A stretch of DNA of 35,381 bases. Origin: Acidimicrobiales bacterium. Its GTDB lineage: Bacteria; Actinomycetota; Acidimicrobiia; Acidimicrobiales; SZUA-35. The notes under the pieces were generated by a model. It did not search any database. It saw nothing but the letters and a program-made list of their open reading frames with translations, and was not told where the DNA came from. This document shows, piece by piece, positions 1 through 6,358 of this stretch (position 1 is the stretch's first letter; each line of letters starts with the position of its first letter). The position numbers and the translations under genes were made by a program. The stretch lies in contig JAHEJM010000038.1 of the NCBI GenBank assembly GCA_024638815.1, positions 1-35,381 of the forward strand. Reading direction: 5' to 3'.

Positions 1-368
1 GCTCCCGCCACACATCGCTGAACGTCGGGTCTTCGCCAAGCTGAAAAATGGTCGAGGCGGCGCTGTGGTACCAAGACTCGGCCGGTCGCGTGGAGAGGAC
101 GACAACAGCGTCTGGAAACGCCCGCACTGAGCTCCGGCCAGTACGCGGCATCAGTGAAGTCGAGCTGGGCGACGTAGCCGGCGAACAACTCCTCCCAGGC
201 CGGCGCCTCACCCCGCAAGACTGGGGCCCACAACGGGAGATGTCGTTCTGGGTCAGCGAGCACCTCCGACATGTGGTGACAGCGCCCACCCAGAAGCCGT
301 TCCAACGCGACCTTGAGTGAGGAGGTGCCCGTCCGTCCGAGGCCCGCCCCTACGACTCGCAGCGTCAT
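1..368 (-). pseudogene. Sulfotransferase-family protein, N-terminal part, frameshifted and cut by the window edge
   Basis: Starts at ATG 368 and reads MTLRVVGAGLGRTGTSSLKV, a typical PAPS-binding P-loop (GxGRTGTSSL) of the P-loop sulfotransferases that resemble the Sulfotransfer_4 family. It continues with the family-like CHHMSEVL and LDFTDAAYWPEL. After codon 80 (near base 128) family similarity jumps to another frame, which reads VRAFPDAVVVLSTRPAESWY, the expected next block (PDAkvvLTxRdpexWyxS). Leaving out one base (A on the minus strand, position 128) joins the two halves. So the gene has a +1 insertion or there is an assembly error. The original frame also stays open to the window edge but has lost resemblance. 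Enzymes of this type move sulfate from PAPS to hydroxyl or amine acceptors; the substrate is unknown. The gene continues beyond position 1. Confidence 0.7.
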
Positions 369-761
369 TCACCGATTGTAGTCAGGTCGAGCTCGACCCG
401 AATGCCCCGCGATTTGGTCGCACATGCTTGTCGGTGCGGCTCAGGGTCAGCGACGGGTCCAGCGATCGGCCCCTTCGCACACCACCCGGCGACACCGAAG
501 ATGTGCCGTTCCACGCGATGGTCGAGGTGTGTAGTGGCGAATCCGGACCAAAGGCCTCGGCCAGCGTTCGCCGGGCCCTCCCTCGTCACCGTGCCTATCG
601 GATGCTCCGGCACTCCCAAATGGATCGCGCGCCGACTGGGTCGACGCCCAAGTAGCCTACTCCCAGAATCACTGGCCACAGCCGGGTCGTAGGCGACCTG
701 GAGCCGGCGAGATGGATTGGATTGTGGGAGAGCGCTGAGCCTTGGTGTCACCGGTTCGGCC

Positions 762-773
762 TCGTGGCTACCA
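762..773 (+). repeat. Copy A of the TCGTGGCTACCA repeat
   Basis: The 12-mer TCGTGGCTACCA here recurs exactly at 1751-1762. The inner 9-mer TGGCTACCA is also at 2531-2539, and inverted at 2506-2514. Copies lie outside both toxin-antitoxin modules of this island. Function is unknown; an operator or a recombination trace are both possible. Confidence 0.6.
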
Positions 774-825
774 ACTGGGAACGAGCGGTCGAATCAATTG
801 GCTGGCCCCCGCGTTGTAATGTGGC

Positions 826-831
826 TATAGT
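826..831 (+). promoter_or_regulatory. -10 box TATAGT for the Phd-type antitoxin gene, leaderless arrangement
   Basis: TATAGT matches TATAAT in 5 of 6 positions and is followed after 6 bases by the ATG at 838. Transcription should therefore begin at or next to the start codon, and no Shine-Dalgarno sequence is present. No good -35 box is seen. Confidence 0.55.
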
Positions 832-837
832 TGGAAC

Positions 838-1119
838 ATGAATGTAGCTACATCTCGTGTCGAGGTTGGGATCCGTGATTTGAAGAACAGCCTCAGCCGG
901 TATATCGAACGCGTTCGCCAAGGCGAGGAGGTCATCGTGACCGATCGCGGTCGTCCGGTAGCACGGCTGTCGTCTCTCGATCATCCAAGCGATCTACTTG
1001 CCGAACTAGTCGCATTAGGCGCGGTCCGCCCACCGAAGAATGCGGGGCGTCATCGGCCGGACAAGCGGATCAAGTCGAAGGGGTCTGTGAGCGATCTGGT
1101 CGCCGAGCAGCGTCGGTGA
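838..1119 (+). CDS. Phd/YefM-family antitoxin
   Basis: A 93-residue protein whose first half has the Phd/YefM DNA-binding pattern: VGIRDLKNSLSRYIERVRQG, then EEVIVTDRGRPVARL (about residues 10-45). In this family the N-terminal half dimerises and binds the operator, and the C-terminal tail covers the toxin. The last ~35 residues are basic (RHRPDKRIKSKG) and should be that toxin-binding tail. The stop overlaps the GTG of the PIN-domain toxin (GTGA at 1116-1119), so the two are translationally coupled. A perfect 12-bp palindrome (842-853) lies across codons 2-6 and is a likely operator. Start choice: ATG 838 lies 6 bases after the -10 box. Confidence 0.85.
   Translation: MNVATSRVEVGIRDLKNSLSRYIERVRQGEEVIVTDRGRPVARLSSLDHPSDLLAELVALGAVRPPKNAGRHRPDKRIKSKGSVSDLVAEQRR
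842..853. promoter_or_regulatory. 12-bp palindrome ATGTAGCTACAT, candidate autoregulatory operator
   Basis: A perfect palindrome inside the first codons of the antitoxin gene. A related half, AATGTGGCTAT, lies 23 bp upstream at 818-828, about two helical turns away and overlapping the -10 box. Toxin-antitoxin pairs of this type usually repress themselves through such paired sites. The role is inference. Confidence 0.4.
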
Positions 1120-1538
1120 TCACCTATGTCGATACCTCTTCAGTGCTGAAACTCGTGATTGACGAGCAAGGTTCCGAAGAGGCTGGGTTGATCTGGGACA
1201 CAGCAGATGCGGTTGCCTCGTCGAGCCTTGTCATCGTCGAGGCGATGGCAGCTTTGGCCGCAGCGACTCGCGGCGGTCGGCTATCTGGCTCGCAACACCG
1301 CAGAGCAAAGAGAAACATCTCGGTGCTGTTCGACGAGATGAGCCTGGTCCAGGTCACCGAGGACCTGGTTGTCGAGGCAGCGGATCTAGCCGAGGAGGAG
1401 GCACTTCGAGGATACGACGCAGTCCATTTGGCTTCCGCGCTGCTCGTCGACGCGGCTCTCCTGACGAGTGCCGACTCCGATCTGTGCGACGCCGCCAGCC
1501 GTCGGGGATTGCACGTCGCCAACCCGCTGACGTTCTGA
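1116..1538 (+). CDS. vapC: PIN-domain ribonuclease toxin, VapC family
   Basis: A 140-residue PIN-domain protein. The expected metal-binding acidic residues are visible: Asp in MITYVDTSSVLK (about residue 6), Glu in VIVEAMAAL (about 42), Asp in LRGYDAVHLASALL (about 100) and Asp in LLTSADSDLCDAA (about 119). VapC toxins are Mg-dependent endonucleases that cut tRNA or rRNA and stop translation until neutralised. It starts at GTG 1116, overlapping the antitoxin stop. The partner is a Phd/YefM-type antitoxin rather than a ribbon-helix-helix VapB; such mixed pairs are common. The cleavage target cannot be read from sequence. Confidence 0.88.
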   Translation: MITYVDTSSVLKLVIDEQGSEEAGLIWDTADAVASSSLVIVEAMAALAAATRGGRLSGSQHRRAKRNISVLFDEMSLVQVTEDLVVEAADLAEEEALRGYDAVHLASALLVDAALLTSADSDLCDAASRRGLHVANPLTF

Positions 1539-1614
1539 CCGCCGATTCGGTCTCCCTTTGGTCAGTCATCGGCATCGTGCACAGGAGCGACTCTGAACAC
1601 CCGCTCTATCGCTG

Positions 1615-1657
1615 GTCGGGATGGGGAGATTTGAACTCCCGACCCCCTGCTCCCAAA
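1615..1657 (-). repeat. 43-bp duplicate of the 3' half of tRNA-Pro, candidate distal attachment site
   Basis: These 43 bases are identical to 2574-2616, in the same orientation. They cover tRNA-Pro from the first base of the anticodon loop to the discriminator base. The 5' half is missing, so this copy cannot form a tRNA. Flanking similarity goes on further: ACCCGCTCTATC precedes both copies. A complete tRNA at one end and only its 3' half at the other is the usual product of integration at a tRNA 3' end. Confidence 0.8.
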
Positions 1658-1750
1658 TCGTGATCGAACTTGCCGAGCGAGGTCGCCGCCCGCTTCGCTA
1701 CGTGACCTGAGCGCTAATCCCTGCTGAGAAACGCTCGTCGCCGCTAGCGA

Positions 1751-1762
1751 TCGTGGCTACCA
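1751..1762 (+). repeat. Copy B of the TCGTGGCTACCA repeat
   Basis: Exact match to 762-773. It is followed at 1766-1774 by GGGCTACCA, one mismatch from the core. It lies 47 bp downstream of the second vapC stop, in the noncoding stretch 1658-1808, where I see nothing else. Confidence 0.6.
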
Positions 1763-1808
1763 GTTGGGCTACCACTCCGGTAGCTGTTGGGACGCAAACA
1801 GCCGACCG

Positions 1809-2231
1809 TCACCCGGATTCCGCGGGCACGATGGTGAACGCATGCACGTGCGCTGGGCGGACGACTCCGAAGTGGCGTTGATCGAGAGTAGCGATCGTGG
1901 ATTGGCCGAGGCGCTCTGCGAGGGCGATGACACTTGCGTCGGTTCCGCCGAGTGGTAGGTCGGCATAGGTCGCAACGAGCTCGGCAATTCTGGCAAGGTC
2001 GTCGGCGGTCAGATTCTCAACGGTCAGGTCGCCTGCGGAAATGGATTGGAAGAACCGTGCCTCGGCCTCGGGGCTGATTCGTCGACCGATGAGGTACGCT
2101 GCTTCAGCTACGACGAGTGGCGTCGTATGGAGCGGCTCCGAGGATTCGGTGAGGAGGGCGACGCAGGCAGAGTGATCAGTGTCCGCCAAGTCGGCAGCAG
2201 CGAGTAGCGGCCCCGTGTCGACAATCAGCAC
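1809..2231 (-). CDS. vapC: PIN-domain ribonuclease toxin, VapC family (second module)
   Basis: 140 residues starting MLIVDTGPLLAAADLADTDH. PIN-domain acidic positions are present: Asp in IVDTGPLL (residue 5), Glu in LVVAEAAYLIG (about 43), Asp in LGGTDASVIALAERL (about 99) and Asp in TIATLDQRHF (about 117). The HxxCvaLL stretch after the first helix and the C-terminal DQRHFGVVRP are common in VapC proteins. It starts 3 bases after the stop of its antitoxin gene, so the two are cotranscribed. It is not a copy of the other VapC in this window; the two share only the family pattern. The target RNA is unknown. Confidence 0.9.
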   Translation of the reverse strand: MLIVDTGPLLAAADLADTDHSACVALLTESSEPLHTTPLVVAEAAYLIGRRISPEAEARFFQSISAGDLTVENLTADDLARIAELVATYADLPLGGTDASVIALAERLGQSTIATLDQRHFGVVRPAHVHAFTIVPAESG

Positions 2232-2234
2232 CGG

Positions 2235-2471
2235 TCAGTCGCGCCCGAAGCCCTCGGCTAGCATCTCGTCGGCGTCAGTGGCTGATCGACCGTCGGTTGA
2301 CGAGCCAAGTGCAACGAAACCGAGCTTCTTTGCCTCTGTTGGTGCGTCGGCGCCATCTGGGAGCGCCGATGCCAGTTCAGATACGACTTCGTCGAGGCTG
2401 AGCCCGCGACGCTCGGCCTCAGCCCGCAGCCGGGCGAGTACGTCCTCTGGAAGATCGAGCGTGACTGGCAT
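2235..2471 (-). CDS. vapB: Ribbon-helix-helix antitoxin, VapB family
   Basis: 78 residues. The N-terminus MPVTLDLPEDVLARLRAEAE, followed by ERRGLSLDEVVSELA, is a clear ribbon-helix-helix (CopG/Arc-type) DNA-binding fold: a short beta strand, then two helices. The rest, ending SATDADEMLAEGFGRD, is acidic and likely flexible; in this family it wraps around the toxin. The gene is first in a vapB-vapC operon. ATG 2471 is chosen because a -10 box ends 6 bases upstream and no Shine-Dalgarno sequence is needed. The complex with VapC likely represses its own promoter. Confidence 0.88.
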   Translation of the reverse strand: MPVTLDLPEDVLARLRAEAERRGLSLDEVVSELASALPDGADAPTEAKKLGFVALGSSTDGRSATDADEMLAEGFGRD

Positions 2472-2477
2472 ATCAAC

Positions 2478-2483
2478 ATTCTA
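2478..2483 (-). promoter_or_regulatory. -10 box TAGAAT for vapB, leaderless arrangement
   Basis: Read on the minus strand, TAGAAT (5 of 6 to consensus) is followed after 6 bases by the vapB ATG. The spacing equals that of the other toxin-antitoxin promoter at 826-831. Confidence 0.55.
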
Positions 2484-2505
2484 GACCAAGTCTCAGGACT
2501 CGAAG

Positions 2506-2539
2506 TGGTAGCCATTCGGGGCGACCACTTTGGCTACCA
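2506..2539. promoter_or_regulatory. 9-bp inverted repeat TGGTAGCCA-N16-TGGCTACCA upstream of vapB
   Basis: Both arms match perfectly (2506-2514 and 2531-2539). The proximal arm falls at the expected -35 position of the vapB promoter, so this is a candidate operator. The same 9-mer is repeated at 765-773 and 1754-1762. Confidence 0.5.
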
Positions 2540-2574
2540 GCCGTATTACGAGCCCCGAAAACCCGCTCTATCAG

Positions 2575-2649
2575 TCGGGATGGGGAGATTTGAACTCCCG
2601 ACCCCCTGCTCCCAAAGCAGGTGCGCTAGCCAAACTGCGCCACATCCCG
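2575..2649 (-). tRNA. tRNA-Pro (anticodon TGG)
   Basis: The minus strand folds as a full cloverleaf of 75 bases: acceptor CGGGATG pairing with CATCCCG, D-stem GCGC/GCGC, anticodon stem CCTGC/GCAGG with loop TTTGGGA (anticodon TGG, reads CCA), T-stem GGGAG/CTCCC with loop TTCAAAT, and discriminator A. CCA is not encoded. Its 3' part from the anticodon loop on is duplicated at 1615-1657, so the gene appears to have served as an integration site and was rebuilt. Confidence 0.95.
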
Positions 2650-2724
2650 GATCGACAGTCCACTCTACTCCGACCCAGCGGGACGCGGACCTCCGATGTG
2701 GACCCCACCTCCAACCCGACCCCA

Positions 2725-2782
2725 TCCGAACTCCGAGCCTGCCCCGACCCCCAAACGGGTCGTCCGGGGCTCAAAGTTCGGA
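2725..2782. repeat. Long imperfect hairpin between tRNA-Pro and tig
   Basis: Arms of 26 bases (2725-2750 and 2757-2782) separated by a 6-base loop pair over most of their length. The outer 8 bp (TCCGAACT/AGTTCGGA) are perfect, and weaker pairing goes on outward. It lies upstream of both divergent genes, so it is not the terminator of either. It could be a regulatory stem, a REP-like repeat, or a recombination remnant. Confidence 0.5.
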
Positions 2783-2846
2783 GGGGGGAGTTGGGTTGAG
2801 CGAAGTCGGGCATCGCAATCCCGTCCGGGACGTCCTGGGCCAGAGC

Positions 2847-2852
2847 TACACT
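2847..2852 (+). promoter_or_regulatory. -10 box TACACT for tig, leaderless arrangement
   Basis: TACACT followed after 7 bases by the GTG start of tig at 2860. No Shine-Dalgarno sequence is present. Confidence 0.45.
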
Positions 2853-2859
2853 TCATCAT

Positions 2860-4362
2860 GTGAGATCCACTGTCGAGGCCCTCGAGGGCAACAAAGTCAA
2901 GGTCGTGGTCGAGGTCGAGGAGGCGGAGTTCGAAAAGGACCTGGACGCCGCATTCGCCCGGTTGGCCAAAGAGGTCCGCCTGCCCGGTTTTCGTCCCGGT
3001 AAGGCGCCCCGCAAGGTGCTGGAGGCCCGCATCGGTCAGGGCTACGCCCGGGACGAGGCGTTCCGTGAAGCCCTGCCCACCTACTATTCCAAGGCCGTCA
3101 TCGAGCATGAGGTCGATGTCATTGCCCCACCGGAGATCGACATCACCACCGGCATGGAGAACGGCCCGGTCACCTTCGATGCCGTGGTCGAAATCCGGCC
3201 GTTCGTGACCGTCGACGGCTACCAGGATCTCGAGGTCGAGATTCCGTCGATCACCGTGACCGACGAGGAGGTCGACGAAGCCGTCGATCGCCTTCGCAGC
3301 CGGTTCTCCGAGCTGCAGACCGTGGACCGGCCGGCTGCCGACGGTGACACCGTCACGATCGACATCGCCGTGATCCATGATGATGCCGAGGTCCCGGGCA
3401 TGACCACCGACGAGTACTCGTACGAGGTGGGCTCCGGCGCCACGGGCATCCCCGAGGTGGACGAGCACCTTGATGGTGCCTCGGCCGGCGACGAGCTGGA
3501 GTTCGAGGCGCCCTATCCCGGCGACGAGGATGGTGAGGAGCCACCGCTCGAGTTCACCATCACGGTCAGAGAGGTCCAGGAGAAGGTCCTGCCCGAACCG
3601 ACCGACGAGTGGGTGTCCGAGAACACCGAGTTCCACACGCTGGGGGAGCTGCGGGCCGACTATCGATCGAAGATGGAGCGGTCCCGCATCATGAACGCCC
3701 AAACCACTCGACGCAACAAGATCGCCGAAGCCGTGGCCGAACTGGTCGATGCCGACATGGTCCCCGAGGCAATGGTCGACAGCGAAGTCGAGAACCGCAT
3801 CCAGGACATGGCCATGCGGCTGCAGGCCCAGGGCCTCAGCTTCGAGCAGTATCTACAGTTCAGCGGCCAGGACCGGGACGAAATGCTGGGTGAGATCCGG
3901 GAGTCGGCGGGGACGTCGGCCCGACTGGATCTGGCCTTGCGGGCCATCGCCGCCCAGGAGACCATCGAGGTCACCGACGATGAGATCGAAGAGGAGATCG
4001 CCGACGCCGCCCAGCGCTTCGACCGGCCGGCGGCCGAATTGCGGGACGAATTCGCCGAGCACGGCCATTTACCGTCGGTTCGAGCCGATCTGTTGAAGAG
4101 CAAGACCCTCGACTGGTTGATCGAACGAATCGAGGTTGTCGACGAGGATGGCCAAGTGGTGGCCCCCGATGCGCTAGAACTACCGGAGGAGGAAGAGCCC
4201 GCCGATCAGCCCGGTGACGCCGTGGCCGATTCGGCAGCTGACTCAGCGGAAGCGCCTGTCGAGGGTCGGGACAATACTGAACAAGACAGTGCCGCAGTCC
4301 AGAATGACGACATTCCGGACGATGAACATCAGGACGACGCCGTCCTGGACGAAGAAGAGTAG
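2860..4362 (+). CDS. tig: Trigger factor, ribosome-associated chaperone and prolyl isomerase
   Basis: 500 residues from GTG 2860 (MRSTVEALEGNKVKVVVEVE, the usual trigger-factor opening). The N-terminal ribosome-binding domain carries the signature LPGFRPGKAPRKV at about residues 43-55, which docks on L23 by the exit tunnel. A central FKBP-type domain follows (about 155-240, with GDTVTIDIAV), then the helical C-terminal chaperone arms (about 265-430). The last ~65 residues are a strongly acidic, likely disordered tail ending DEEE, common in actinobacterial trigger factors. It binds nascent chains in the cytosol. It lies 9 bp before clpP, and the order tig-clpP-clpX is widely kept. The promoter appears leaderless. 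Confidence 0.97.
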   Translation: MRSTVEALEGNKVKVVVEVEEAEFEKDLDAAFARLAKEVRLPGFRPGKAPRKVLEARIGQGYARDEAFREALPTYYSKAVIEHEVDVIAPPEIDITTGMENGPVTFDAVVEIRPFVTVDGYQDLEVEIPSITVTDEEVDEAVDRLRSRFSELQTVDRPAADGDTVTIDIAVIHDDAEVPGMTTDEYSYEVGSGATGIPEVDEHLDGASAGDELEFEAPYPGDEDGEEPPLEFTITVREVQEKVLPEPTDEWVSENTEFHTLGELRADYRSKMERSRIMNAQTTRRNKIAEAVAELVDADMVPEAMVDSEVENRIQDMAMRLQAQGLSFEQYLQFSGQDRDEMLGEIRESAGTSARLDLALRAIAAQETIEVTDDEIEEEIADAAQRFDRPAAELRDEFAEHGHLPSVRADLLKSKTLDWLIERIEVVDEDGQVVAPDALELPEEEEPADQPGDAVADSAADSAEAPVEGRDNTEQDSAAVQNDDIPDDEHQDDAVLDEEE

Positions 4363-4371
4363 AGAGCCAGA

Positions 4372-5019
4372 GTGACCAAGTACGCACCTACCGCCAGCTA
4401 CACCATCCCCACCATCTACGAGGACACCCCTCGTGGCACCATCGGCCGCGACCTGTTCTCATCGCTGCTCAAGGACAACATCCTGTTCCTGGGCACCCCC
4501 ATCAACGACGATGTCGCCAACCTGGTGTGCGCCAAGCTGCTGCACCTGGAGTCGGAGAACCCCGACCGCGACATCAGCCTCTACATCAACAGTCCTGGTG
4601 GCGATGTGAACGCCATGTTCGCCATCTACGACACCATGACCTACATCAAGCCCGATGTGGCCACCATCTGTTTCGGCCAGGCCGCCTCGGCCGCCGCCAT
4701 CCTGCTGGCGGCCGGTGCCCCGGGCAAACGTCTGGCCCTGCCGAACGCCCGCATCCTGCTCCATCAGCCCTACACCGGGGCCCAGGGGCAGGTGTCCGAC
4801 CTGGAAATCGCGGCGGCCGAGATCGAGCGGCTCAAGCACTCGCTGGAGAAGATCCTGGCCCATCACACCGGTCAGCCCATCGAGAAGATCGAGCAGGACA
4901 CCGACCGAGATTTTGTCATGACTGCGCACGAGGCCAAGGAATACGGCATCATAGATGAGGTGATCGCGGAGCGGAACGCCGTTGACTCCTCCGGCCCGAT
5001 TCGAGCCGTGGAGTCCTAG
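4372..5019 (+). CDS. clpP: ATP-dependent Clp protease proteolytic subunit
   Basis: 215 residues from GTG 4372. The serine-protease triad is visible: Ser106 in [15 protein letters not shown], His131 in ILLHQPY and Asp180 in DTDRD, with the same His-to-Asp distance as in E. coli ClpP. The [12 protein letters not shown] block forms the oxyanion region. The residues after the active Ser are AAA rather than the usual MGA, a mild variation. ClpP forms a two-ring barrel that degrades substrates fed by ClpX, encoded 10 bp downstream. Only one clpP is seen here, whereas many actinobacteria have two, so a second may lie elsewhere. No clear long propeptide. Confidence 0.97.
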   Translation: MTKYAPTASYTIPTIYEDTPRGTIGRDLFSSLLKDNILFLGTPINDDVANLVCAKLLHLESENPDRDISLYINSPGGDVNAMFAIYDTMTYIKPDVATICFGQAASAAAILLAAGAPGKRLALPNARILLHQPYTGAQGQVSDLEIAAAEIERLKHSLEKILAHHTGQPIEKIEQDTDRDFVMTAHEAKEYGIIDEVIAERNAVDSSGPIRAVES

Positions 5020-5029
5020 GGGGAATCAC

Positions 5030-6298
5030 GTGGCCAAGTTCGGTGAAGGTAGCGAGCTCCTCAAATGCTCGTTCTGCGGAAAATCGCAAAAGCAGGTGAA
5101 GAAGCTCATCGCCGGTCCCGGCGTCTACATCTGCGACGAGTGCATCGATCTCTGTAACGAGATCATCGAGGAGGAGCTGGCCGAAGGCACCGAGCTGAAC
5201 TTCGACGAGCTGCTCAAGCCCCGTGAGATCTGCGAGTTCCTCGACAACTACATCGTGGGTCAGGACGCGGCCAAGAAGATCCTCTCGGTCGCCGTCTACA
5301 ACCACTACAAGCGCATCCAGTACGGCGGAGTGTCCGGCAACGAGGTCGAGCTGGCCAAGTCCAACATCCTCCTGATGGGTCCCACAGGGTCGGGCAAGAC
5401 CCTGCTGGCCCAGACCCTGGCCCGAATGCTCAACGTCCCGTTCGCCATCGCCGATGCCACCGCCCTCACCGAGGCCGGCTATGTGGGCGAGGACGTGGAG
5501 AACATCCTGCTCAAGCTGATCCAGGCCGCCGATTTCGACGTCAAGCGGGCCGAGACCGGGATCATCTACATCGACGAGATCGACAAGATCGCCCGCAAGA
5601 GCGAGAACCCGTCGATAACCCGTGACGTCTCGGGCGAGGGCGTGCAGCAGGCCCTGTTGAAGATCCTGGAGGGCACCGTGGCCTCGGTCCCACCCCAGGG
5701 AGGCCGCAAGCACCCCCATCAGGACTTCATCCAGATCGACACCTCCAATGTGCTGTTCATCTGCGGTGGTGCCTTCGCCGGGATCGACGACATCATCGAG
5801 AGTCGCCTCGGGACCCGAACCGTCGGCTTCTCCTCCGAGTCGGCACGGTCGGAGAGTCCGGTGGTCGACGACCTCTACGCCGAGGTCAAGCCCGAGGATC
5901 TGCTCAAGTTCGGGCTCATCCCCGAGTTCGTTGGCCGTCTCCCGGTCATCGGCACCGTGACCAGGCTGACCAAGGATGCGCTGGCCGAGATCCTGGTCGA
6001 GCCCAAGAACGCCCTGACCAAGCAGTTCCAGAAGTTCTTCGAGATGGAGGATGTCGTACTCGAGTTCGAGGAGTCGGCGCTCGACGCCATCGCCGGGCAG
6101 GCTCTGCTACGGGGCACAGGGGCCCGCGGGCTGCGGGCCATCATGGAGGAGGTGCTGCTCGACGTCATGTACGACATCCCCAGCCGGGAGGACGTCGGTC
6201 GCTGCGTCATCACCGACGAGGTGGTGATGGAACGGGTCAATCCGACGTTGATCTCCCGCTCCGACGAGGAGCGGGAACAGCGCAGGGCCGCCTCCTAG
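5030..6298 (+). CDS. clpX: ATP-dependent Clp protease ATP-binding subunit ClpX
   Basis: 422 residues from GTG 5030, preceded by AGGGGG at a good distance; an in-frame start further upstream would overlap clpP and adds nothing conserved. The N-terminal zinc-binding domain has Cys13, Cys16, Cys35 and Cys38 (CSFC, CDEC). The AAA+ core has Walker A GPTGSGKT (117-124), pore loop GYVGED, Walker [11 protein letters not shown] and the [14 protein letters not shown] block. VGF in RTVGFSSES takes the place of the ClpP-docking IGF loop. ClpX is a hexameric unfoldase that selects tagged substrates and threads them into ClpP. Confidence 0.97.
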   Translation: MAKFGEGSELLKCSFCGKSQKQVKKLIAGPGVYICDECIDLCNEIIEEELAEGTELNFDELLKPREICEFLDNYIVGQDAAKKILSVAVYNHYKRIQYGGVSGNEVELAKSNILLMGPTGSGKTLLAQTLARMLNVPFAIADATALTEAGYVGEDVENILLKLIQAADFDVKRAETGIIYIDEIDKIARKSENPSITRDVSGEGVQQALLKILEGTVASVPPQGGRKHPHQDFIQIDTSNVLFICGGAFAGIDDIIESRLGTRTVGFSSESARSESPVVDDLYAEVKPEDLLKFGLIPEFVGRLPVIGTVTRLTKDALAEILVEPKNALTKQFQKFFEMEDVVLEFEESALDAIAGQALLRGTGARGLRAIMEEVLLDVMYDIPSREDVGRCVITDEVVMERVNPTLISRSDEEREQRRAAS

Positions 6299-6307
6299 TT
6301 TCGCTTG

Positions 6308-6330
6308 ACCCGGCCGTCGAGACGCCGGGT
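6308..6330 (+). terminator. Hairpin between clpX and folC, weak terminator candidate
   Basis: ACCCGGC pairs with GCCGGGT across a 9-base loop. No U-rich tail follows, so it may only attenuate transcription into folC, or do nothing. Confidence 0.3.
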
Positions 6331-6358
6331 TGGGGCCTTCGGCAGGAAGGGGTGACTC

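Larger units (their letters stand above)
369..837. other. 469-bp stretch without a convincing gene
   Basis: No ORF here carries a recognisable domain. The longest candidate is a minus-strand GTG-started frame of 128 codons (751-365). Its stop overlaps the sulfotransferase ATG as ATGA, which is the only argument for it. Its sequence, rich in Arg, Pro and Gly with moderate GC3, looks like chance coding, and I do not call it. The stretch ends with the promoter region of the Phd-type antitoxin and contains one copy of the TGGCTACCA motif at 765-773. Confidence 0.5.
1615..2616. mobile_element. Minimal or decayed tRNA-Pro-integrated element carrying a VapBC module
   Basis: The direct repeats at 1615-1657 and 2574-2616 bracket about 0.9 kb that contains only a VapBC pair and short noncoding DNA. 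The geometry is right: the tRNA lies on the minus strand, its 3' end faces the element, and the far copy holds only the 3' half. No integrase, relaxase or replication gene lies between the repeats. It is therefore a remnant, a cassette moved in trans, or the result of a deletion. The other toxin-antitoxin pair (838-1538) lies just outside and may be from an earlier insertion at the same site. Confidence 0.6.

Noticed and set aside
365-751. Minus-strand 128-codon frame ending with ATGA overlap to the sulfotransferase
   Set aside because: Apart from the overlap there is no domain, no promoter or ribosome site, and the composition looks like a chance frame.
1615-1790. A second, interrupted tRNA gene
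   Set aside because: A D-arm-like sequence at about 1750-1780 might be a 5' half, but its stems do not pair and it does not match the acceptor end at 1615; only the duplicated 3' half is supported.
2665-3702. 345-codon frame antisense to tig
   Set aside because: Long antisense frames are expected in GC-rich genes; the plus strand encodes an unmistakable trigger factor.
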